DNA of 64,000 nucleotides from Enterobacterales bacterium (GTDB lineage Bacteria; Pseudomonadota; Gammaproteobacteria; Enterobacterales; Enterobacteriaceae): NCBI GenBank assembly GCA_003864575.1, contig BHES01000003.1, positions 1 to 64,000 of the forward strand, read 5' to 3'. Shown piece by piece: positions 23,752 to 36,658 of this stretch (position 1 is its first letter; each line of letters starts with the position of its first letter). The notes under the pieces were generated by a model. It saw only the letters and a program-made list of their open reading frames with translations, ran no database searches and was not told where the DNA came from. The position numbers and the translations under genes were made by a program.

Positions 23752-25206
23752 ATGCCACAATTTGAACACCATTATGCCGACCAACTCGGTGGCTTTTACA
23801 CCGCTCTGAAACCTACGCCGCTAAAGGGAGCAAAGCTGCTCTATCACAGCGAGCCGCTGGCGCAGGAGCTGGGATTAGACGCGAAGTTGTTTGATACCGC
23901 GCACCGGGAATACTGGTGTGGCGAAGCCTTTTTTCCCGGCATGAACCCTCTTGCACAGGTCTATAGCGGCCACCAGTTTGGTATCTGGGCCGGTCAACTT
24001 GGGGACGGGCGGGGGATTTTACTCGGTGAGCAGGTACTGCCTGACGGCCGTCGCTATGACTGGCACCTGAAAGGAGCCGGGTTGACACCCTATTCACGGA
24101 TGGGCGATGGTCGTGCGGTGCTGCGCTCTGTCGTGCGCGAATTCCTGGCATCAGAAGCGCTGCACCATTTATCTATCCCGACCACACGCGCGCTGACCAT
24201 CGTTACCAGCGATGAACCCGTATTTCGTGAACAGCCCGAGCGCGGAGCGATGCTGATGCGCGTGGTGGAAAGTCATATCCGTTTTGGTCATTTCGAACAT
24301 TTTTACTATAGAAAACAGCCTGAGCAGGTCAAACAATTGGCTGACTATGTCATTGCCCATCACTGGTCGCATCTGCTGGAAAGCGAAAGTGACCCGTCAC
24401 GGCGTTATGCGCTCTGGTTGCAGGACGTGGTGGAACGAACAGCCAGGCTGATTGCCCAATGGCAAAGCGTCGGTTTTGCCCATGGCGTGATGAATACCGA
24501 TAACATGTCCATTCTCGGTCTGACCATCGACTTCGGCCCGTATGGTTTCCTCGACGACTACCAGCCCGGCTATATCTGCAATCATTCCGATCACCAAGGA
24601 CGTTACAGTTTCGACAACCAGCCGGCCGTGGCTTACTGGAACCTGCACCGTTTGGCGCAGACGCTTTCCGGCCTGATGAGTGCTGAACAGTTAGAGGGCG
24701 CGGTGAATGCCTATGAACCAGCGCTGATGGCAGCCTATGGCAAACTGATGCGCGGTAAACTGGGGTTCTTTACGGAAGATAAGCAAGACAATGATTTGCT
24801 GACCGGCTTGCTGAGCCTGATGGCGAAAGAGGGGCGGGACCATACCCGCACCTTCCGCCTGCTCAGTGAGGTTGAGCAGCAACAGTCCGCGTTGCCGTTG
24901 CGGGATGAGTTTATCGATCGTGAAGCTTTTGACCGCTGGTTTCAGCAGTATCGCCAACGGTTGCAAAAGGAAGAAGTGGATGATGCCACGCGTCAGCAGG
25001 CAATGAAGCTCTCCAACCCGCGAATCATCTTACGTAATTATCTTGCCCAACAGGCGATTGAAAGGGCGGAGCAGGATGATATCAGCGCACTGGCCCAGCT
25101 ACATCAGGCATTGCGTGACCCTTACAGCGACGCTTCGCAATATGATGCGATGGCGGCTTTACCACCAGATTGGGGAAAGCATCTGGAAATATCCTGCTCG
25201 AGTTAG
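23752..25206 (+). CDS. selO: Protein adenylyltransferase SelO (YdiU)
   Basis: [51 protein letters not shown]-terminal CSS. Confidence 0.95.
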   Translation: MPQFEHHYADQLGGFYTALKPTPLKGAKLLYHSEPLAQELGLDAKLFDTAHREYWCGEAFFPGMNPLAQVYSGHQFGIWAGQLGDGRGILLGEQVLPDGRRYDWHLKGAGLTPYSRMGDGRAVLRSVVREFLASEALHHLSIPTTRALTIVTSDEPVFREQPERGAMLMRVVESHIRFGHFEHFYYRKQPEQVKQLADYVIAHHWSHLLESESDPSRRYALWLQDVVERTARLIAQWQSVGFAHGVMNTDNMSILGLTIDFGPYGFLDDYQPGYICNHSDHQGRYSFDNQPAVAYWNLHRLAQTLSGLMSAEQLEGAVNAYEPALMAAYGKLMRGKLGFFTEDKQDNDLLTGLLSLMAKEGRDHTRTFRLLSEVEQQQSALPLRDEFIDREAFDRWFQQYRQRLQKEEVDDATRQQAMKLSNPRIILRNYLAQQAIERAEQDDISALAQLHQALRDPYSDASQYDAMAALPPDWGKHLEISCSS

Positions 25207-25215
25207 TGCCCCGCA

Positions 25216-26004
25216 CTACTGCCGCAGGAACACCTGCGGCACCGCCGTTTCAGGGTGCCAGTTCACGCCAAGATCAGCCTGATACCAGCGGGCGAGGATC
25301 TCAACGGTCAGCACCTCGGCTGGCGTTCCGGATGCCACCACACTCCCTTCGTGCAGCAAGACAATCCGATCGGCATACAGTGCGGCCAGATTCAAGTCAT
25401 GCAACACACAGCATACCGACAGCGGACTTTCGCGCGTAAGCTGGCGCAGCAGACGCAACGTATGTTGTTGATGATAAAGGTCTAGTGCAGAAGTTGGCTC
25501 ATCGAGAAACAGCCAGCGAGGCGAGGGCTGGGGTTGCCACAGTTGGCTCAATACGCGCGCCAGTTGTACCCGTTGCTGCTCACCGCCCGAAAGCTGACGA
25601 TAGTCGCGATCGGCCAGTGTCAGGCAGTCGGTTTGTGCCATGACCTGGTGCAGCGCCTCGGCGTTATGTGTTTTCGCGTGAGGTGCGCGGCCAAGTGTGA
25701 TGATTTGCCGTACGCTGAAACCGAAAGCCAGCTCGCTACTTTGGCGCATCACCGCGCGGGTACGTGCCAACTCCTGCGGTGGCCAGTCCGCGAGCGCTTT
25801 GCCCTGTAATTCACAACGACCCTGATCCGGTTGCAAAAAACCGGTCAACAGACGCAATAACGTCGATTTACCCGCACCGTTCGGCCCGATCAAAGCGACC
25901 ATTTCGCCGGCCTTTAGCTCAAGAGAAACGTTGTTGATTAACCGACGATTGTCGGCAGAAATGCATAGGTTTTCTGCCCGCAACGTAGAAGTGGAGTCGA
26001 TCAT
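25216..26004 (-). CDS. hmuV: Hemin ABC transporter ATP-binding protein HmuV
   Basis: [45 protein letters not shown]; start [13 protein letters not shown] overlaps the hmuU stop. Confidence 0.93.
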   Translation of the reverse strand: MIDSTSTLRAENLCISADNRRLINNVSLELKAGEMVALIGPNGAGKSTLLRLLTGFLQPDQGRCELQGKALADWPPQELARTRAVMRQSSELAFGFSVRQIITLGRAPHAKTHNAEALHQVMAQTDCLTLADRDYRQLSGGEQQRVQLARVLSQLWQPQPSPRWLFLDEPTSALDLYHQQHTLRLLRQLTRESPLSVCCVLHDLNLAALYADRIVLLHEGSVVASGTPAEVLTVEILARWYQADLGVNWHPETAVPQVFLRQ

Positions 26005-27023
26005 CGGCGGGTTCCCGGACGTAAAATCAGCCATAAGAAGTAGGGGCCTCCCAGCAGACTGGTCAGCAGCCCGACCGGCATTTCGGCGGGTGCAACCAAC
26101 GTTCTTGCCAGCGTATCGGCCAGCAGTAATAAACAGGCGCCGCCGAGGGCAGAACCGGGCAGCAGCCAGCGGTGGTCAGCGCCGACGCGCAGACGTAAAA
26201 GATGTGGGATCACCAGCCCGATAAACCCAATAACACCTGTCACGGCTACCGCAACCCCGACCAGCAGAGCGCTGAGTAGCAGCAACTGTAACTGTGTCCT
26301 GCGTACATTCACCCCGAGATAGTGAGCATCTTCGTCGCCCAGCTGTAACAGGTTCAGGCGGCGCGAGAGGAAGAAAGTCATAAGACAGGCGGGCAAAATC
26401 AGCGACGTCGCAACGATAAGCGTCGGCCACTGCGCCTGACCTAAACTCCCCATGCTCCATAACGAAAACTGGCGTAACTGTTGGTCATCGCTGACATAAG
26501 TCAGAACGCCCACCGCTGCACCGCACAGCGCATTAATGGCAATCCCTGCCAGTAACAGGCGCGACAGATTACCGTGGCCGAAACGGCTCAGGGTAAATAC
26601 GATGAGCGAAATCACCAGGCTACCGGCAAAGGCGGCAAGCATGTGCCCATACAGGGCGATCACTGGCGGCAGCGAGAGCGGCATCACAATCATCAGCGCG
26701 ACAAATAACGCTGCGCCGCTGCTGATACCGAGTAAACCCGGGTCAGCCAGCGGATTGCGAAACAGTCCCTGCATCACCGCCCCCGAACAGGCGAGTGCGC
26801 AGCCCACCACCACAGCGAGCAGAACGCGCGGCAGGCGGATCGTGAGCCAGATTTGCCACATACCATCATCAAGCGGGCGGCTTATCAGGGTGAGAAAAGG
26901 CAGCGACATGGCACCGGAATTCACCGCAATCACCGCCAGAGCGAACAAGATGGCTGTCAGCGCCAGCAGCACCCGGACCGGCGTGCTGCTGCGCCGCAGC
27001 GCATGGGTGGTCAGCGAGCTCAT
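26001..27023 (-). CDS. hmuU: Hemin ABC transporter permease HmuU
   Basis: FecCD permease: [42 protein letters not shown]. Confidence 0.94.
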   Translation of the reverse strand: MSSLTTHALRRSSTPVRVLLALTAILFALAVIAVNSGAMSLPFLTLISRPLDDGMWQIWLTIRLPRVLLAVVVGCALACSGAVMQGLFRNPLADPGLLGISSGAALFVALMIVMPLSLPPVIALYGHMLAAFAGSLVISLIVFTLSRFGHGNLSRLLLAGIAINALCGAAVGVLTYVSDDQQLRQFSLWSMGSLGQAQWPTLIVATSLILPACLMTFFLSRRLNLLQLGDEDAHYLGVNVRRTQLQLLLLSALLVGVAVAVTGVIGFIGLVIPHLLRLRVGADHRWLLPGSALGGACLLLLADTLARTLVAPAEMPVGLLTSLLGGPYFLWLILRPGTRR

Positions 27024-27853
27024 TATTTAACCTGTTCCGCGGCCTGACGCAGTGTGGCCAGTACAGCGGGTGTTTCAAGGCCAAAACCCAACAACGACAT
27101 ATCATCAAGTACCAATACCCGATGATTTATTCCCGCAGGCGTTAGCGCCAGGCCCGGTAATTTCCAAACCTGATCCAGCCCGCCCAGCGTGCGAACACCG
27201 TCGGTGGTGATCAGCAATAAATCTGGAGCGCTGGCGATGATCCCTTCCTGCGACAACGGCCGGTAGCGGGTGAATCCTTGCATGGCATTTTTTGCGCCCA
27301 CCGACGTTATCATCGCGTCTGCGGCCGTGTTCTGTCCGGCTGCCAGCGCGGTCGTCCCGCCGTGATTCATCACAAACAGGATTTTGACCGGTAACGGACC
27401 CTGCATAACGGCCGCTAATTGCTGGTGGTAGGTCGCAATCAGCTTTTCACCTTCAGCCTGCCGGTTGAGGGCGTTGGCGATAGCTTCAATTTTATGCGGA
27501 ACCGTATCGAGCGTGGTATTGCCCGGGATCCTCACTACGGTCACGCCGTTTTGCGCCACTTGTTGCAACACCAATGAAGGCTCCGCCAGTTCGCTGCTCA
27601 GCACTAACGTCGGTTTCATGGCCAGAATACCTTCAGCATTCAGCTGGCGCATGTAGCCCACGTCGGGCAATTTTTTGACTTCATCCGGATGCTGGCTGGT
27701 GCTGTCACGAGCCACCAGTTCATCGCCTGAACCCAGTGCATAAACGATTTCCGTCACATCGCCGCCGATGCTGATAACGCGCTCTGCTGCGTGCGACAAA
27801 GAGGCGAGTAAGCCTGTCAACGCGATCACGACTGCACTCAACCGACGATTCAT
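27023..27853 (-). CDS. hmuT: Hemin-binding periplasmic protein HmuT
   Basis: Signal peptide; [51 protein letters not shown]. Confidence 0.94.
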   Translation of the reverse strand: MNRRLSAVVIALTGLLASLSHAAERVISIGGDVTEIVYALGSGDELVARDSTSQHPDEVKKLPDVGYMRQLNAEGILAMKPTLVLSSELAEPSLVLQQVAQNGVTVVRIPGNTTLDTVPHKIEAIANALNRQAEGEKLIATYHQQLAAVMQGPLPVKILFVMNHGGTTALAAGQNTAADAMITSVGAKNAMQGFTRYRPLSQEGIIASAPDLLLITTDGVRTLGGLDQVWKLPGLALTPAGINHRVLVLDDMSLLGFGLETPAVLATLRQAAEQVK

Positions 27854-28884
27854 GCGGCGATTTCCTCGTTGCGAAGCGCGGCAATCTGCTCACGCCATTG
27901 CTGTTGTTCTGGTTGGCCTTCTGTCCTCTGGCCGTAGAGCTGCGCGATTTGCGTGCCGTCAGCCGCGAACAGTTCCAGGCTGGTGACAAACCCGTCTTTG
28001 GTCGGTTTACGCGTCACCCAGCTTTCGGCAATGGCACTTTCAATCAGGTGCAGGGTAAAGCGTGAATTGAAGATGTTAATCCATTCGTTGTGCGGTCTAA
28101 CTTGCTCAATTTCACCGGTGAAAATCTGCACGCAACCCAGATTGCCAACGAAAATCATGATTTCGTTTTTACCGTCACGTGTTGCTTCCAGAATCTGCGT
28201 TAGTGAACCGTTATCTACGCGGTACGCCAGATCATCGCCTACGGCGCGGAAGGCTTGCTGACGGCTGAGGTTATTACGGCGTAGCAACTGGAAAAATTGG
28301 TGAACATCGGTCATTGCGCGCCATTCGGCATCAACATCTGCCGTTTGTGGCTGAGCAGCATCCTGCGTTTTCTGTACCCGCGTTATTTCTAGCTGAGGAT
28401 TTTCTTCACTCAGGTACTGCGCCATCAGGGCATTCCAGGCAGCCATGTCAGTTTCATCGGTGGTATAGACTTTATGCACCGCATTGCCCGCCGCATCAAA
28501 GAACTGAATGCTGTAGCGATCGCCCTGAGTGTGACGTTCGGTCATGCAAAAAATATGCACCCAGTGCTGGAGGAACAGGCGCAGGTCCAGCGCCCGTGGA
28601 TTGAGGATCAAACCCGCATGACCGTTCAGGTGCTGATTTTCATAACGCCCAAGCTGCTCATGTACGGCGTAGTCATTGCGGGTGATGGATTTAGTCACGC
28701 CCATATTTTCGAGCGCGGCCAGTAAAGTCCGTGCGTCAACCTCCAGACGGCCGGCATCATGAGAAACGCGCAGATGCGCCAGCTCAGCTTCGCTAATGTT
28801 GAGTATCCCAGCCAGATCGCGTGCATATTTTCCAGGGTTGGCTTCTTTTGCCTGCTGATAATTTTCGTAACTTACTGAACTCAT
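27850..28884 (-). CDS. hmuS: Hemin utilisation/degradation protein HmuS
   Basis: [40 protein letters not shown]; two HmuS-type repeats. Confidence 0.94.
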   Translation of the reverse strand: MSSVSYENYQQAKEANPGKYARDLAGILNISEAELAHLRVSHDAGRLEVDARTLLAALENMGVTKSITRNDYAVHEQLGRYENQHLNGHAGLILNPRALDLRLFLQHWVHIFCMTERHTQGDRYSIQFFDAAGNAVHKVYTTDETDMAAWNALMAQYLSEENPQLEITRVQKTQDAAQPQTADVDAEWRAMTDVHQFFQLLRRNNLSRQQAFRAVGDDLAYRVDNGSLTQILEATRDGKNEIMIFVGNLGCVQIFTGEIEQVRPHNEWINIFNSRFTLHLIESAIAESWVTRKPTKDGFVTSLELFAADGTQIAQLYGQRTEGQPEQQQWREQIAALRNEEIAA

Positions 28885-28957
28885 TGCGCTGTCCTCGCAT
28901 GTATTTTTGATAACGCCCGACACGTACTCCGGGCGGTGAAGAGAGAAGGGTGACTAT

Positions 28958-31029
28958 TTACCACTGATAGCTGACGAACAACTTGGCGTTACGTCCGTTC
29001 TGCGGAATGCCCTGCGGTGAATAAGATTCTTTGTCGAAGGCATTACCCAATACCACGGCAGTGGTCATGCCTTTCCAGCTGTCCTGACCTTTATAACTTA
29101 CGTAGAAATCGTTGATGGCATAACCCGGCTGATTGGCATATTCGGAGGTTACGTGCGTTGAGCGCTCAACAAAAGTACCGACCCAGCCAAGAGATAAAGC
29201 GGTTTGAGCCACGGGGATGTCAAGCGTGCTGACCTGATACTGGCTATCCAGTCACCGGTCGCTTGGTCTTTACCCCGGGTGCGGTTATAGGCCACATCCC
29301 ACGAGAACCAGTCGGTTTTGTAGCTCATGGTGGCATCCCAACCCCACAGTTTCGCCCGGTCAATATTGGTCGAATACGTGCTGCAATCGATGCAGTACGG
29401 TCCGTTACGGCCGAAACCGAGGTTCATGGTGACGCCGGTGGTGATGTAATCCTTCGCTTTGGTATCGAAGTAGCTGGCTTTGAACTGCAAATCGTCGTTC
29501 GCCATCATCAGGTCATTGAAACGCAGACCGAAACCGTATTCCTGAGTTTCATTGGTTTCCGGTTTCAGATTTGGGTTTGGTACCCAGTTATTGGTGAGAG
29601 TAGTTCTGCCCATTGGGATGGCGAAGTGCAGCGAATCGTTGTACATCTCGCCCATCGTTGGCGCACGGAATGCCTGTGCGTAGGAGCCAAACATCATCAG
29701 CCAGTCAGTTGGGTTGATGCTCATCGCGCCACGGGAAGACCATTTATCGGCATCAACATCGGCGTAACCGTCGCTGCTGCCACGGTAGTTGTCATAACGC
29801 GTACCGGCGAGAATCGATACCGGCAGATCACGCAGCGTTATCTCATCTTGCAACCAGCCTGAGCCGAAATTAATGTCGGCCTGAGGGAAACTGGTGGTGG
29901 CACCGCCCGGCGTTTGTTCCTGCTTGTAGGCTTCGCTGCCGTAAGTCAGCAGGTGTGCGGCAAAGCTGTCCGTGAACACGCGCGAACGGTTTTCAAGCTT
30001 GGCACCTTTGGTGGTCTGTTTGCGTTCTTCTTCACTGCCGCCGTCCGGGCGCGCATTGATCTCCACCTCGGAATAGTAGACGTCCGCTTTGGCATCCAGC
30101 CAGTCTTGATCAAGTGGCTTAAGGTTATAGCTTAACTGGGCATCGCGCTGAAGGGTCGAACGGTCAGTCCAGACGTTGCCGCTGGAGACATCCGGCGTCT
30201 GCGGGTTTTTGGGCTCTTTTGCGCGGTTATCGTAATAACGGAGATTGGTGCTGAGTGACTGTGCCGGGTCGATTTGCCAGGTACCTTTTGCCAGCACATT
30301 GCTGATGGTCTCATCGTTCGGTGCGTTAAAACTGTCGCTCTGCTTGATATCACCCACGTCGCGGGTTCCAAAAGAGAGCAAACCGTCGAAATTATCGGTT
30401 TTACCGTAGGTACTGGCTCCCATGCCGAGGCTGTGATCCCCTGTCGCACCCGTGCCAAACACACGGTATCCCATATCCTGGCCGGGCAGCAGCAAGTCAG
30501 CTGCATCCACTGTTTCATAAGAGACAACGCCACCCAGTGCGCCACTGCCGTAAAGCAGGGCCGAAGGGCCGCGAACCACTTCAATACGTTTGACTAAGCC
30601 AGGATCAATAAAAGTGCTGTTGAGATGCCCGGTATCTGTGCCCTGGCGGATGCCATCAACCAGTGTTAGCACGCCGCGGCGATCGTAACCACGCAGGGAA
30701 ATGTCTTGGCCGTTAGTACGGCCGGTACCGCCAACGCTCAACCCGGGAACACGGCGCAGCATGTCTGCGGACGACGACGACGTCAGGCTCTCAGCACTGG
30801 TACCGTCAATCACCGTTACCATCATCGGTGCTTCAAAACTGTCGCGAGCGTTACCCGTCGCGGCTACCGTTAAGGTTTCTTCCTGCGCCCTTTTACTGGT
30901 GTTAGCATTTTTTTGTGTGGTGTTAGATGCCGGCGTTGCGGTATCTGCCTGGGCTACCAGCGGCAGAGCGCAGGCAATGGCCAAGCTCAGGGAGGAAAAA
31001 CGCAGCCGTGTGGTAAGGGAGTGAAGCAT
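28958..31029 (-). pseudogene. hmuR: TonB-dependent hemin receptor HmuR, frameshifted near the C-terminus
   Basis: ORF 29149-31029 carries signal peptide, plug and most of the barrel but reads GDWIASI|RSARLTSPWLKP; the expected continuation VSTLDIPVAQTALSLGWVGTFVERSTHV...GRNAKLFVSYQW is in another frame ending at 28958. Confidence 0.8.
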
Positions 31030-31129
31030 GAGGCAATTCTCCGTATGTTTTCACATATCAATAGATTTGCTGGCTGCCTTGATCCTCGGACCTGGGTGGC
31101 TGGCGGTAAGAGTAGGTAGGGTGTACTGA

Positions 31130-31330
31130 TTATTTTGTCAGAATCAGTTTTCCGGCTTTGGTCTGGCGTAACTGATAGCGTTGTCCATGATGAAGAATGG
31201 TGGCAACGCCAGCAATGCCCAGTAGGTCCGCGCTCGAAAAACATAGCCCGCAATCGGCTTCATCATCCCGACTTTTCAGCGATAAATCACCGAAGTCTGG
31301 TGGTGTAATATGTTCAGTTTGGTCATTCAT
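31130..31330 (-). CDS. hemP: Hemin uptake protein HemP/HmuP
   Basis: 66 aa ending LLGIAGVATILHHGQRYQLRQTKAGKLILTK, the HemP signature. Confidence 0.9.
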   Translation of the reverse strand: MNDQTEHITPPDFGDLSLKSRDDEADCGLCFSSADLLGIAGVATILHHGQRYQLRQTKAGKLILTK

Positions 31331-31357
31331 AGTTACAAACGTTAATGGTAATTAATA

Positions 31358-31378
31358 TCAATGTGAGAATCATTATCA
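31358..31378 (-). promoter_or_regulatory. Candidate Fur box upstream of hemP-hmu
   Basis: CAATGTGAGAATCATTATCAA resembles GATAATGATAATCATTATC; just upstream of hemP. Confidence 0.65.
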
Positions 31379-31529
31379 AATCATTGACACTGCACATCAA
31401 GAGAAATCTGCTATTAAATCGTCAGTTATCTGACGGTTAACCACAATTCAGCACGGAATGGGGAAAACTGTGAGGGAAATCAGCGACTGTGAAGATGTAA
31501 CAGAGACGTGTTCAGAGAAAGATAGCGTT

Positions 31530-31557
31530 AAAAAGGGGCAACGTGATGTTGCCCCTG
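31530..31557 (-). terminator. Terminator after aroH
   Basis: Minus strand AGGGGCAACATCACGTTGCCCCTTTTT. Confidence 0.85.
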
Positions 31558-31588
31558 AGTAAGAATGACTGTGTGAGCTAAAATGCTA

Positions 31589-32635
31589 TCAGAAACGGCT
31601 GTTTGTCGCCTCTGCCAGCATGGCCAGCAAGGTCTCCGTATCTTCCCAGCTTAGGCAAGGATCTGTAATTGATTTGCCATAGGTCAGGGGTTTCCCTGCA
31701 ACAATCGGCTGGGTGCCTTCTTCCAGGAAGCTTTCGGCCATGATCCCGGCGATGTTGGTTGAGCCACTGCGAATTTGCTGGCAAATATCTTCCGCGACAC
31801 GCAGTTGCAAACGATGCTGTTTCTGGCAATTACCGTGGCTGAAATCAACCACCAGCCGCTGCGGTAAATCGAACTCAGACAGATTGCGGCAGGCTTCCTG
31901 CAAATCGTCAGCATGGTAATTTGGCTTTTTTCCCCCACGCATGATCACGTGACCATAAGGGTTACCCGCAGTGCGATAAATGGTCATCTGACCGGTTTTA
32001 TCCGGCGAAAGGAACATGTGGCTGGCGCGAGCTGCGCGGATGGCATCAATCGCGATGCGAGTATTGCCGTCAGTGCCATTTTTGAAACCCACCGGGCAAG
32101 ACAATGCCGAGGCCATTTCACGGTGGATCTGACTTTCCGTCGTACGCGCGCCAATAGCGCCCCAGCTGATCAAGTCAGCAATATACTGGCCGATCACCAT
32201 ATCCAGGAATTCGGTGGCGGTCGGCATGCCCAATTCATTGATTGCCAGCAGAACTTTACGCGCCAGTTCGATGCCGTAATTAACGCGGTAGGAACCGTTA
32301 AGCTCGGGATCAGAAATTAAGCCTTTCCAACCCACCACGGTGCGCGGTTTTTCAAAATAAGTGCGCATCACGATTTCAAGACGATCCTGATAACGCTCGC
32401 GCAGAACATTCAGTTTCGTGGCGTAATCTATTGCAGCTTCTATATCGTGGATGGAGCAGGGGCCAACCACCACGAGAAGACGCGGGTCTTCGCCGCTGAT
32501 GATTTTTTCAATTCGTTTACGTGATGCCATCACGTTTTGCGCAACCGACAGGGAAACCGGCAGTTTTTCTGCCAGCGCCTGAGGTGTGATCAGGCTGTCG
32601 ATGCGCGTCGTACGCAGTTCATCTGTCTGTGACAT
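31589..32635 (-). CDS. aroH: 3-deoxy-7-phosphoheptulonate synthase, AroH type
   Basis: MSQTDELRTTRIDSLITPQALAEK; PCSIHD, MRTYFEKPRTVVGWKGLISDP; adjacent to ppsR. Confidence 0.92.
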   Translation of the reverse strand: MSQTDELRTTRIDSLITPQALAEKLPVSLSVAQNVMASRKRIEKIISGEDPRLLVVVGPCSIHDIEAAIDYATKLNVLRERYQDRLEIVMRTYFEKPRTVVGWKGLISDPELNGSYRVNYGIELARKVLLAINELGMPTATEFLDMVIGQYIADLISWGAIGARTTESQIHREMASALSCPVGFKNGTDGNTRIAIDAIRAARASHMFLSPDKTGQMTIYRTAGNPYGHVIMRGGKKPNYHADDLQEACRNLSEFDLPQRLVVDFSHGNCQKQHRLQLRVAEDICQQIRSGSTNIAGIMAESFLEEGTQPIVAGKPLTYGKSITDPCLSWEDTETLLAMLAEATNSRF

Positions 32636-32762
32636 GTGATTCTCTAAATTTTTTTCTTCGCTACGGCAGGAATACCGGGAAGTGATGGCGATCACAATAA
32701 CGCAAAATTAGATGTTTTCAACCTCAGACGACAGGTTATGCCGTCTGGGTCAGTAAAAGTCG

Positions 32763-33584
32763 CTAAAACATACGGCGGCTCATGCCGAAACTGTCCATGA
32801 TTTTTGCTGAAATCTCTTCAACAGAGTAGTTGGTACTGTTGAGATAGCGGATCTGATTCTTACGGAAAAGCGCCTCGACCTCGGACACTTCCATCCGGCA
32901 CTGGCGCATTGACGCGTAGCGGCTGTTCTCCACGCGCTCCTGACGGATGGCGGATAACCGTTCAGGGTCGATAGTTAAACCGAACAACTTATGCATATGC
33001 GGTTTTAGGGCGGGAGGCAGCTGAATATTGTCCATGTCATCGGCCGTAAAGGGATAGTTGGCCGCACGGATACCAAACTGTAATGCCAGATAAAGGCTTG
33101 TTGGCGTTTTGCCGCAGCGTGAAACGCCGAGCAGAATGACTTGCGCTTGATCCAAATTGCGTAATGAGATCCCGTCATCGTGCGCCAGCGTGTAGTCGAT
33201 GGCGGCGATGCGTGCGTCATATTTACTGATATTGCTGGCGGTCAGACCGTGTGTACGGTTAGCAATCGGAGTGGGGTCAACGCCCAGTTCATTTTGTAAC
33301 GGTGCGACTAAAGCCTGAACGATGTCCTGACAGAAGCCTTCACTGCTGATAATAATGTCGCGGACCTCCCGCGAAATAATCGAGTAAAACACCAGCGGAC
33401 GGGAGCCGGTCTTCTCATAAATTTCATTGATTTGCAGGCAAACGGCTTTTGCACGTCCTTCATTTTCGACAAAAGGCAGTGAAAAGGTGGTGGCGTTCAC
33501 TGGAAATTGTGACAGCACGGCATGGCCCAACACTTCCGCTGTGATAGCCGTACCGTCTGAAATATAAAATACGCATCTGTCCAC
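32763..33584 (-). CDS. ppsR: PEP synthetase regulatory protein (kinase/pyrophosphorylase)
   Basis: [29 protein letters not shown]-loop-like [17 protein letters not shown]; divergent from ppsA. Confidence 0.95.
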   Translation of the reverse strand: MDRCVFYISDGTAITAEVLGHAVLSQFPVNATTFSLPFVENEGRAKAVCLQINEIYEKTGSRPLVFYSIISREVRDIIISSEGFCQDIVQALVAPLQNELGVDPTPIANRTHGLTASNISKYDARIAAIDYTLAHDDGISLRNLDQAQVILLGVSRCGKTPTSLYLALQFGIRAANYPFTADDMDNIQLPPALKPHMHKLFGLTIDPERLSAIRQERVENSRYASMRQCRMEVSEVEALFRKNQIRYLNSTNYSVEEISAKIMDSFGMSRRMF

Positions 33585-34093
33585 ATCACACTCCTGAATT
33601 GCCTATATCCGGCTGAAACATCGGCCAGCATTTTCATTTAATTATTCGCTCAGATAAACAGTAATAGCCGTATTGGCGGAAAATAAAAAGCAGAAAACTT
33701 TTATTGCGCAAACTCTGCGAGATATTGCGCAAATCTGCTGAGAAAAATGAAATGACATTTTATTTTTCCAGAGGATCCTCGCAGGATTTTGATTTGCTTC
33801 AGCACAACTTCAGCCAAGCTGATAGCTTACCGGCATGTTCGAAGCGAGACGCGTGTCTTCATGATTTGTAAACAGTTACTGCTTCATGATGTGCAGGGGG
33901 AAGATGAAAGGTATGGAATTTTCTTAAACAGAAATAGTTTAAATAGCTGGATCGATTCACCTATCCAAGTGTTATGGATCATTATGCTAGGCTGAAATAA
34001 CTGACCCATTCAGTGTTAAGCCACATTACTTACCTCAACTACTAGCCTGCTTAATGTAAAAAGTAGCCTACTGAATTAAGAAAGGATTGTTTC

Positions 34094-36478
34094 ATGGCCA
34101 ATCTCGAACCCGATTTACGCAATGTTATCTGGTACAACCAGCTAGGTATGAACGACGTTGACAAGGTCGGGGGTAAGAATGCCTCCCTGGGGGAAATGAT
34201 AACTAACCTGTCCGAGCTCGGTGTGTCCGTGCCGAATGGTTTTGCTACCACGTCGCAGGCGTTTAACGATTTCCTCGACCAAAGCGGTGTGAATACGCGG
34301 ATTCATGATTTGCTCGACACGGTGGATGTCGATGACATCAGCCAGTTGACCAAGGCCGGGTCCCAAATACGTCAGTGGATCGTTGAAACACCTTTCCAGC
34401 CCGCGTTGGAAAAAGACATCCGGGCTGCATATCAGCAGCTTTCCGAAGGGGAAAAGGACGCCTCGTTTGCCGTGCGCTCTTCTGCCACGGCGGAAGATAT
34501 GCCCGATGCATCATTTGCTGGCCAGCAGGAAACTTTCCTTAATGTGCAGGGGTTTGACGCTGTACTGACTGCAGTTAAGCATGTTTACGCGTCTCTGTTT
34601 AATGACCGCGCCATCTCTTATCGCGTCCATCAGGGCTATGACCATCGTGGCGTGGCATTGTCCGCGGGTGTTCAGCGTATGGTGCGCTCTGATTTAGCCG
34701 CTGCAGGTGTGATGTTCACCATTGATACTGAATCCGGTTTTGATCAGGTGGTGTTCATCACATCTGCCTATGGTCTGGGAGAAATGGTCGTGCAGGGTGC
34801 GGTTAACCCCGACGAGTTCTATGTGCATAAACCTACGCTGGCAAAAGACAAACCGGCCATAGTGCGCCGAACCATGGGTTCCAAAAAAATCCGTATGGTA
34901 TATGCCGACAGTCAGGAGCACGGTAAGCAAGTGCAAATCGAAGATGTGCCCGCCGAACTGTGCGAGCATTTTTCGCTGACTGACGAAGAAATTCAGGCGC
35001 TGGCCCGTCAGGCGCTGCTGATTGAAAAACATTATGGCCGCCCGATGGATATCGAATGGGCCAAAGACGGTCACAGTCAAAAATTGTATATTGTGCAGGC
35101 GCGCCCGGAAACGGTTCGTTCCAATGGCCAGGTCATGGAGCGCTACCAGCTTAATGGCAGCAGTAAAGTGCTGGTGGAAGGGCGTGCTATTGGTCATCGC
35201 ATCGGTGCCGGTCCGGTGAAAATCATTCATGACATCAGTGAAATGCACCACGTCAAAGCCGGTGATATTTTAGTGACAGACATGACTGACCCCGACTGGG
35301 AGCCGATCATGAAAAAAGCGTCGGCTATCGTGACTAACCGCGGCGGTCGTACATGTCACGCAGCGATCATTGCGCGTGAACTGGGTATTCCAGCGGTTGT
35401 GGGCTGTGGCGATGCAACCGAGAAGCTAAAAGAAGGCCAAAAGGTCACGGTGTCCTGCTCAGAGGGCGATACCGGCTATGTGTATCAGGATGAACTCGAC
35501 TTCAGCGTGCAGAGTTCAGAAGTGAATGAACTGCCTGAATTACCACTGAAAATTATGATGAATATCGGTAACCCTGATCGCGCGTTTGATTTTGCCTGTT
35601 TACCAAACGAAGGGGTCGGGTTGGCGCGCCTTGAATTCATCATTAATCGTATGATTGGTGTCCATCCAAAAGCGTTGCTGGAATTTGATAAACAAGAACC
35701 GGCATTGCAGGATGAGATCACTAAGCTAATTCAGGGTTATGACAGTCCGCGTGAATACTATGTGGCACGCCTGACGGAGGGGATCGCGACACTCGGTGCT
35801 GCATTCTGGCCGAAGCGGGTTATCGTGCGTTTATCTGACTTTAAATCTAATGAGTACGCCAATTTGGTGGGTGGCGAGAAGTACGAACCTCATGAAGAGA
35901 ACCCGATGCTGGGTTTCCGTGGCGCAGGTCGTTACGTATCAGACAACTTCCGCGACTGTTTTGCACTGGAGTGCGAGGCCATGAAACGGGTACGTAATGA
36001 TATGGACTTGACTAACGTTGAAGTGATGATCCCGTTCGTTCGTACCGTGGCGCAAGCCGAAGCCGTGGTGGCAGAACTGGCGCGTCAGGGACTCAAGCGG
36101 GGTGAGAACGGACTGAAAGTGATCATGATGTGCGAAATTCCGTCCAATGCGTTGTTGGCTGAACAGTTCCTTGAACATTTCGACGGTTTCTCTATTGGTT
36201 CGAACGACATGACGCAGTTGACGCTCGGCCTGGATCGCGATTCAGGTGTGGTTTCTGAGTTGTTCGATGAGCGTAATGAGTCGGTCAAAATGCTGCTCTC
36301 CATGGCAATTAAAGCGGCGAAAAAGCAGGGTAAATACGTAGGGATTTGCGGTCAGGGGCCATCTGACCATCAAGACTTCGCTCAATGGCTGATGGATGAA
36401 GGCATCGATAGCTTGTCTCTCAACCCGGATACCGTCGTGCAAACCTGGCTGGCGTTGGGTGAGAAGAAAGTGTCCTGA
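34094..36478 (+). CDS. ppsA: Phosphoenolpyruvate synthase
   Basis: 794 aa; [36 protein letters not shown]. Confidence 0.97.
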   Translation: MANLEPDLRNVIWYNQLGMNDVDKVGGKNASLGEMITNLSELGVSVPNGFATTSQAFNDFLDQSGVNTRIHDLLDTVDVDDISQLTKAGSQIRQWIVETPFQPALEKDIRAAYQQLSEGEKDASFAVRSSATAEDMPDASFAGQQETFLNVQGFDAVLTAVKHVYASLFNDRAISYRVHQGYDHRGVALSAGVQRMVRSDLAAAGVMFTIDTESGFDQVVFITSAYGLGEMVVQGAVNPDEFYVHKPTLAKDKPAIVRRTMGSKKIRMVYADSQEHGKQVQIEDVPAELCEHFSLTDEEIQALARQALLIEKHYGRPMDIEWAKDGHSQKLYIVQARPETVRSNGQVMERYQLNGSSKVLVEGRAIGHRIGAGPVKIIHDISEMHHVKAGDILVTDMTDPDWEPIMKKASAIVTNRGGRTCHAAIIARELGIPAVVGCGDATEKLKEGQKVTVSCSEGDTGYVYQDELDFSVQSSEVNELPELPLKIMMNIGNPDRAFDFACLPNEGVGLARLEFIINRMIGVHPKALLEFDKQEPALQDEITKLIQGYDSPREYYVARLTEGIATLGAAFWPKRVIVRLSDFKSNEYANLVGGEKYEPHEENPMLGFRGAGRYVSDNFRDCFALECEAMKRVRNDMDLTNVEVMIPFVRTVAQAEAVVAELARQGLKRGENGLKVIMMCEIPSNALLAEQFLEHFDGFSIGSNDMTQLTLGLDRDSGVVSELFDERNESVKMLLSMAIKAAKKQGKYVGICGQGPSDHQDFAQWLMDEGIDSLSLNPDTVVQTWLALGEKKVS

Positions 36479-36504
36479 CGGACAGAGTCATTAGGTAGTG
36501 TTAA

Positions 36505-36533
36505 AGCCGTGGCATTGAGTCACGGCTTTTTTA
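36505..36533 (+). terminator. Terminator after ppsA
   Basis: AAAGCCGTGGCATTGAGTCACGGCTTTTTT. Confidence 0.88.
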
Positions 36534-36556
36534 ATGCCATTTTGGCAAACTCAGGA

Positions 36557-36658
36557 CAAAAAAAAGCCCATCTAGGAGATAGGCAAAGACTACACACAGC
36601 AATTTGGGGTATACAGGCTTAGGGGAAAGCTTGCATATAAATCATGGGGTTGAAATCC
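36557..36658 (-). ncRNA. rprA: RprA small RNA
   Basis: Minus strand AATTGCTGTGTGTAGTCTTTGCCTATCTCCTAGATGGGCTTTTTTT nearly matches the E. coli RprA 3' end; TGATTTATATGCA...CCCCTAAG matches its 5' half. Beside ydiK as in E. coli; 5' end approximate. Confidence 0.88.

Noticed and set aside
26536-27030. 164-aa plus ORF opposite hmuU
   Set aside because: Shadow ORF of a GC-rich permease gene.
29263-29862. 199-aa plus ORF opposite hmuR
   Set aside because: Antisense to the receptor coding region; not evidence for a replacement gene at the frameshift.
33789-33995. 68-aa plus ORF between ppsR and ppsA
   Set aside because: AT-rich intergenic DNA, no recognisable motif; more likely ppsA promoter/leader.
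34694-35251. 185-aa minus ORF in ppsA
   Set aside because: Shadow ORF; ppsA is intact on the opposite strand.
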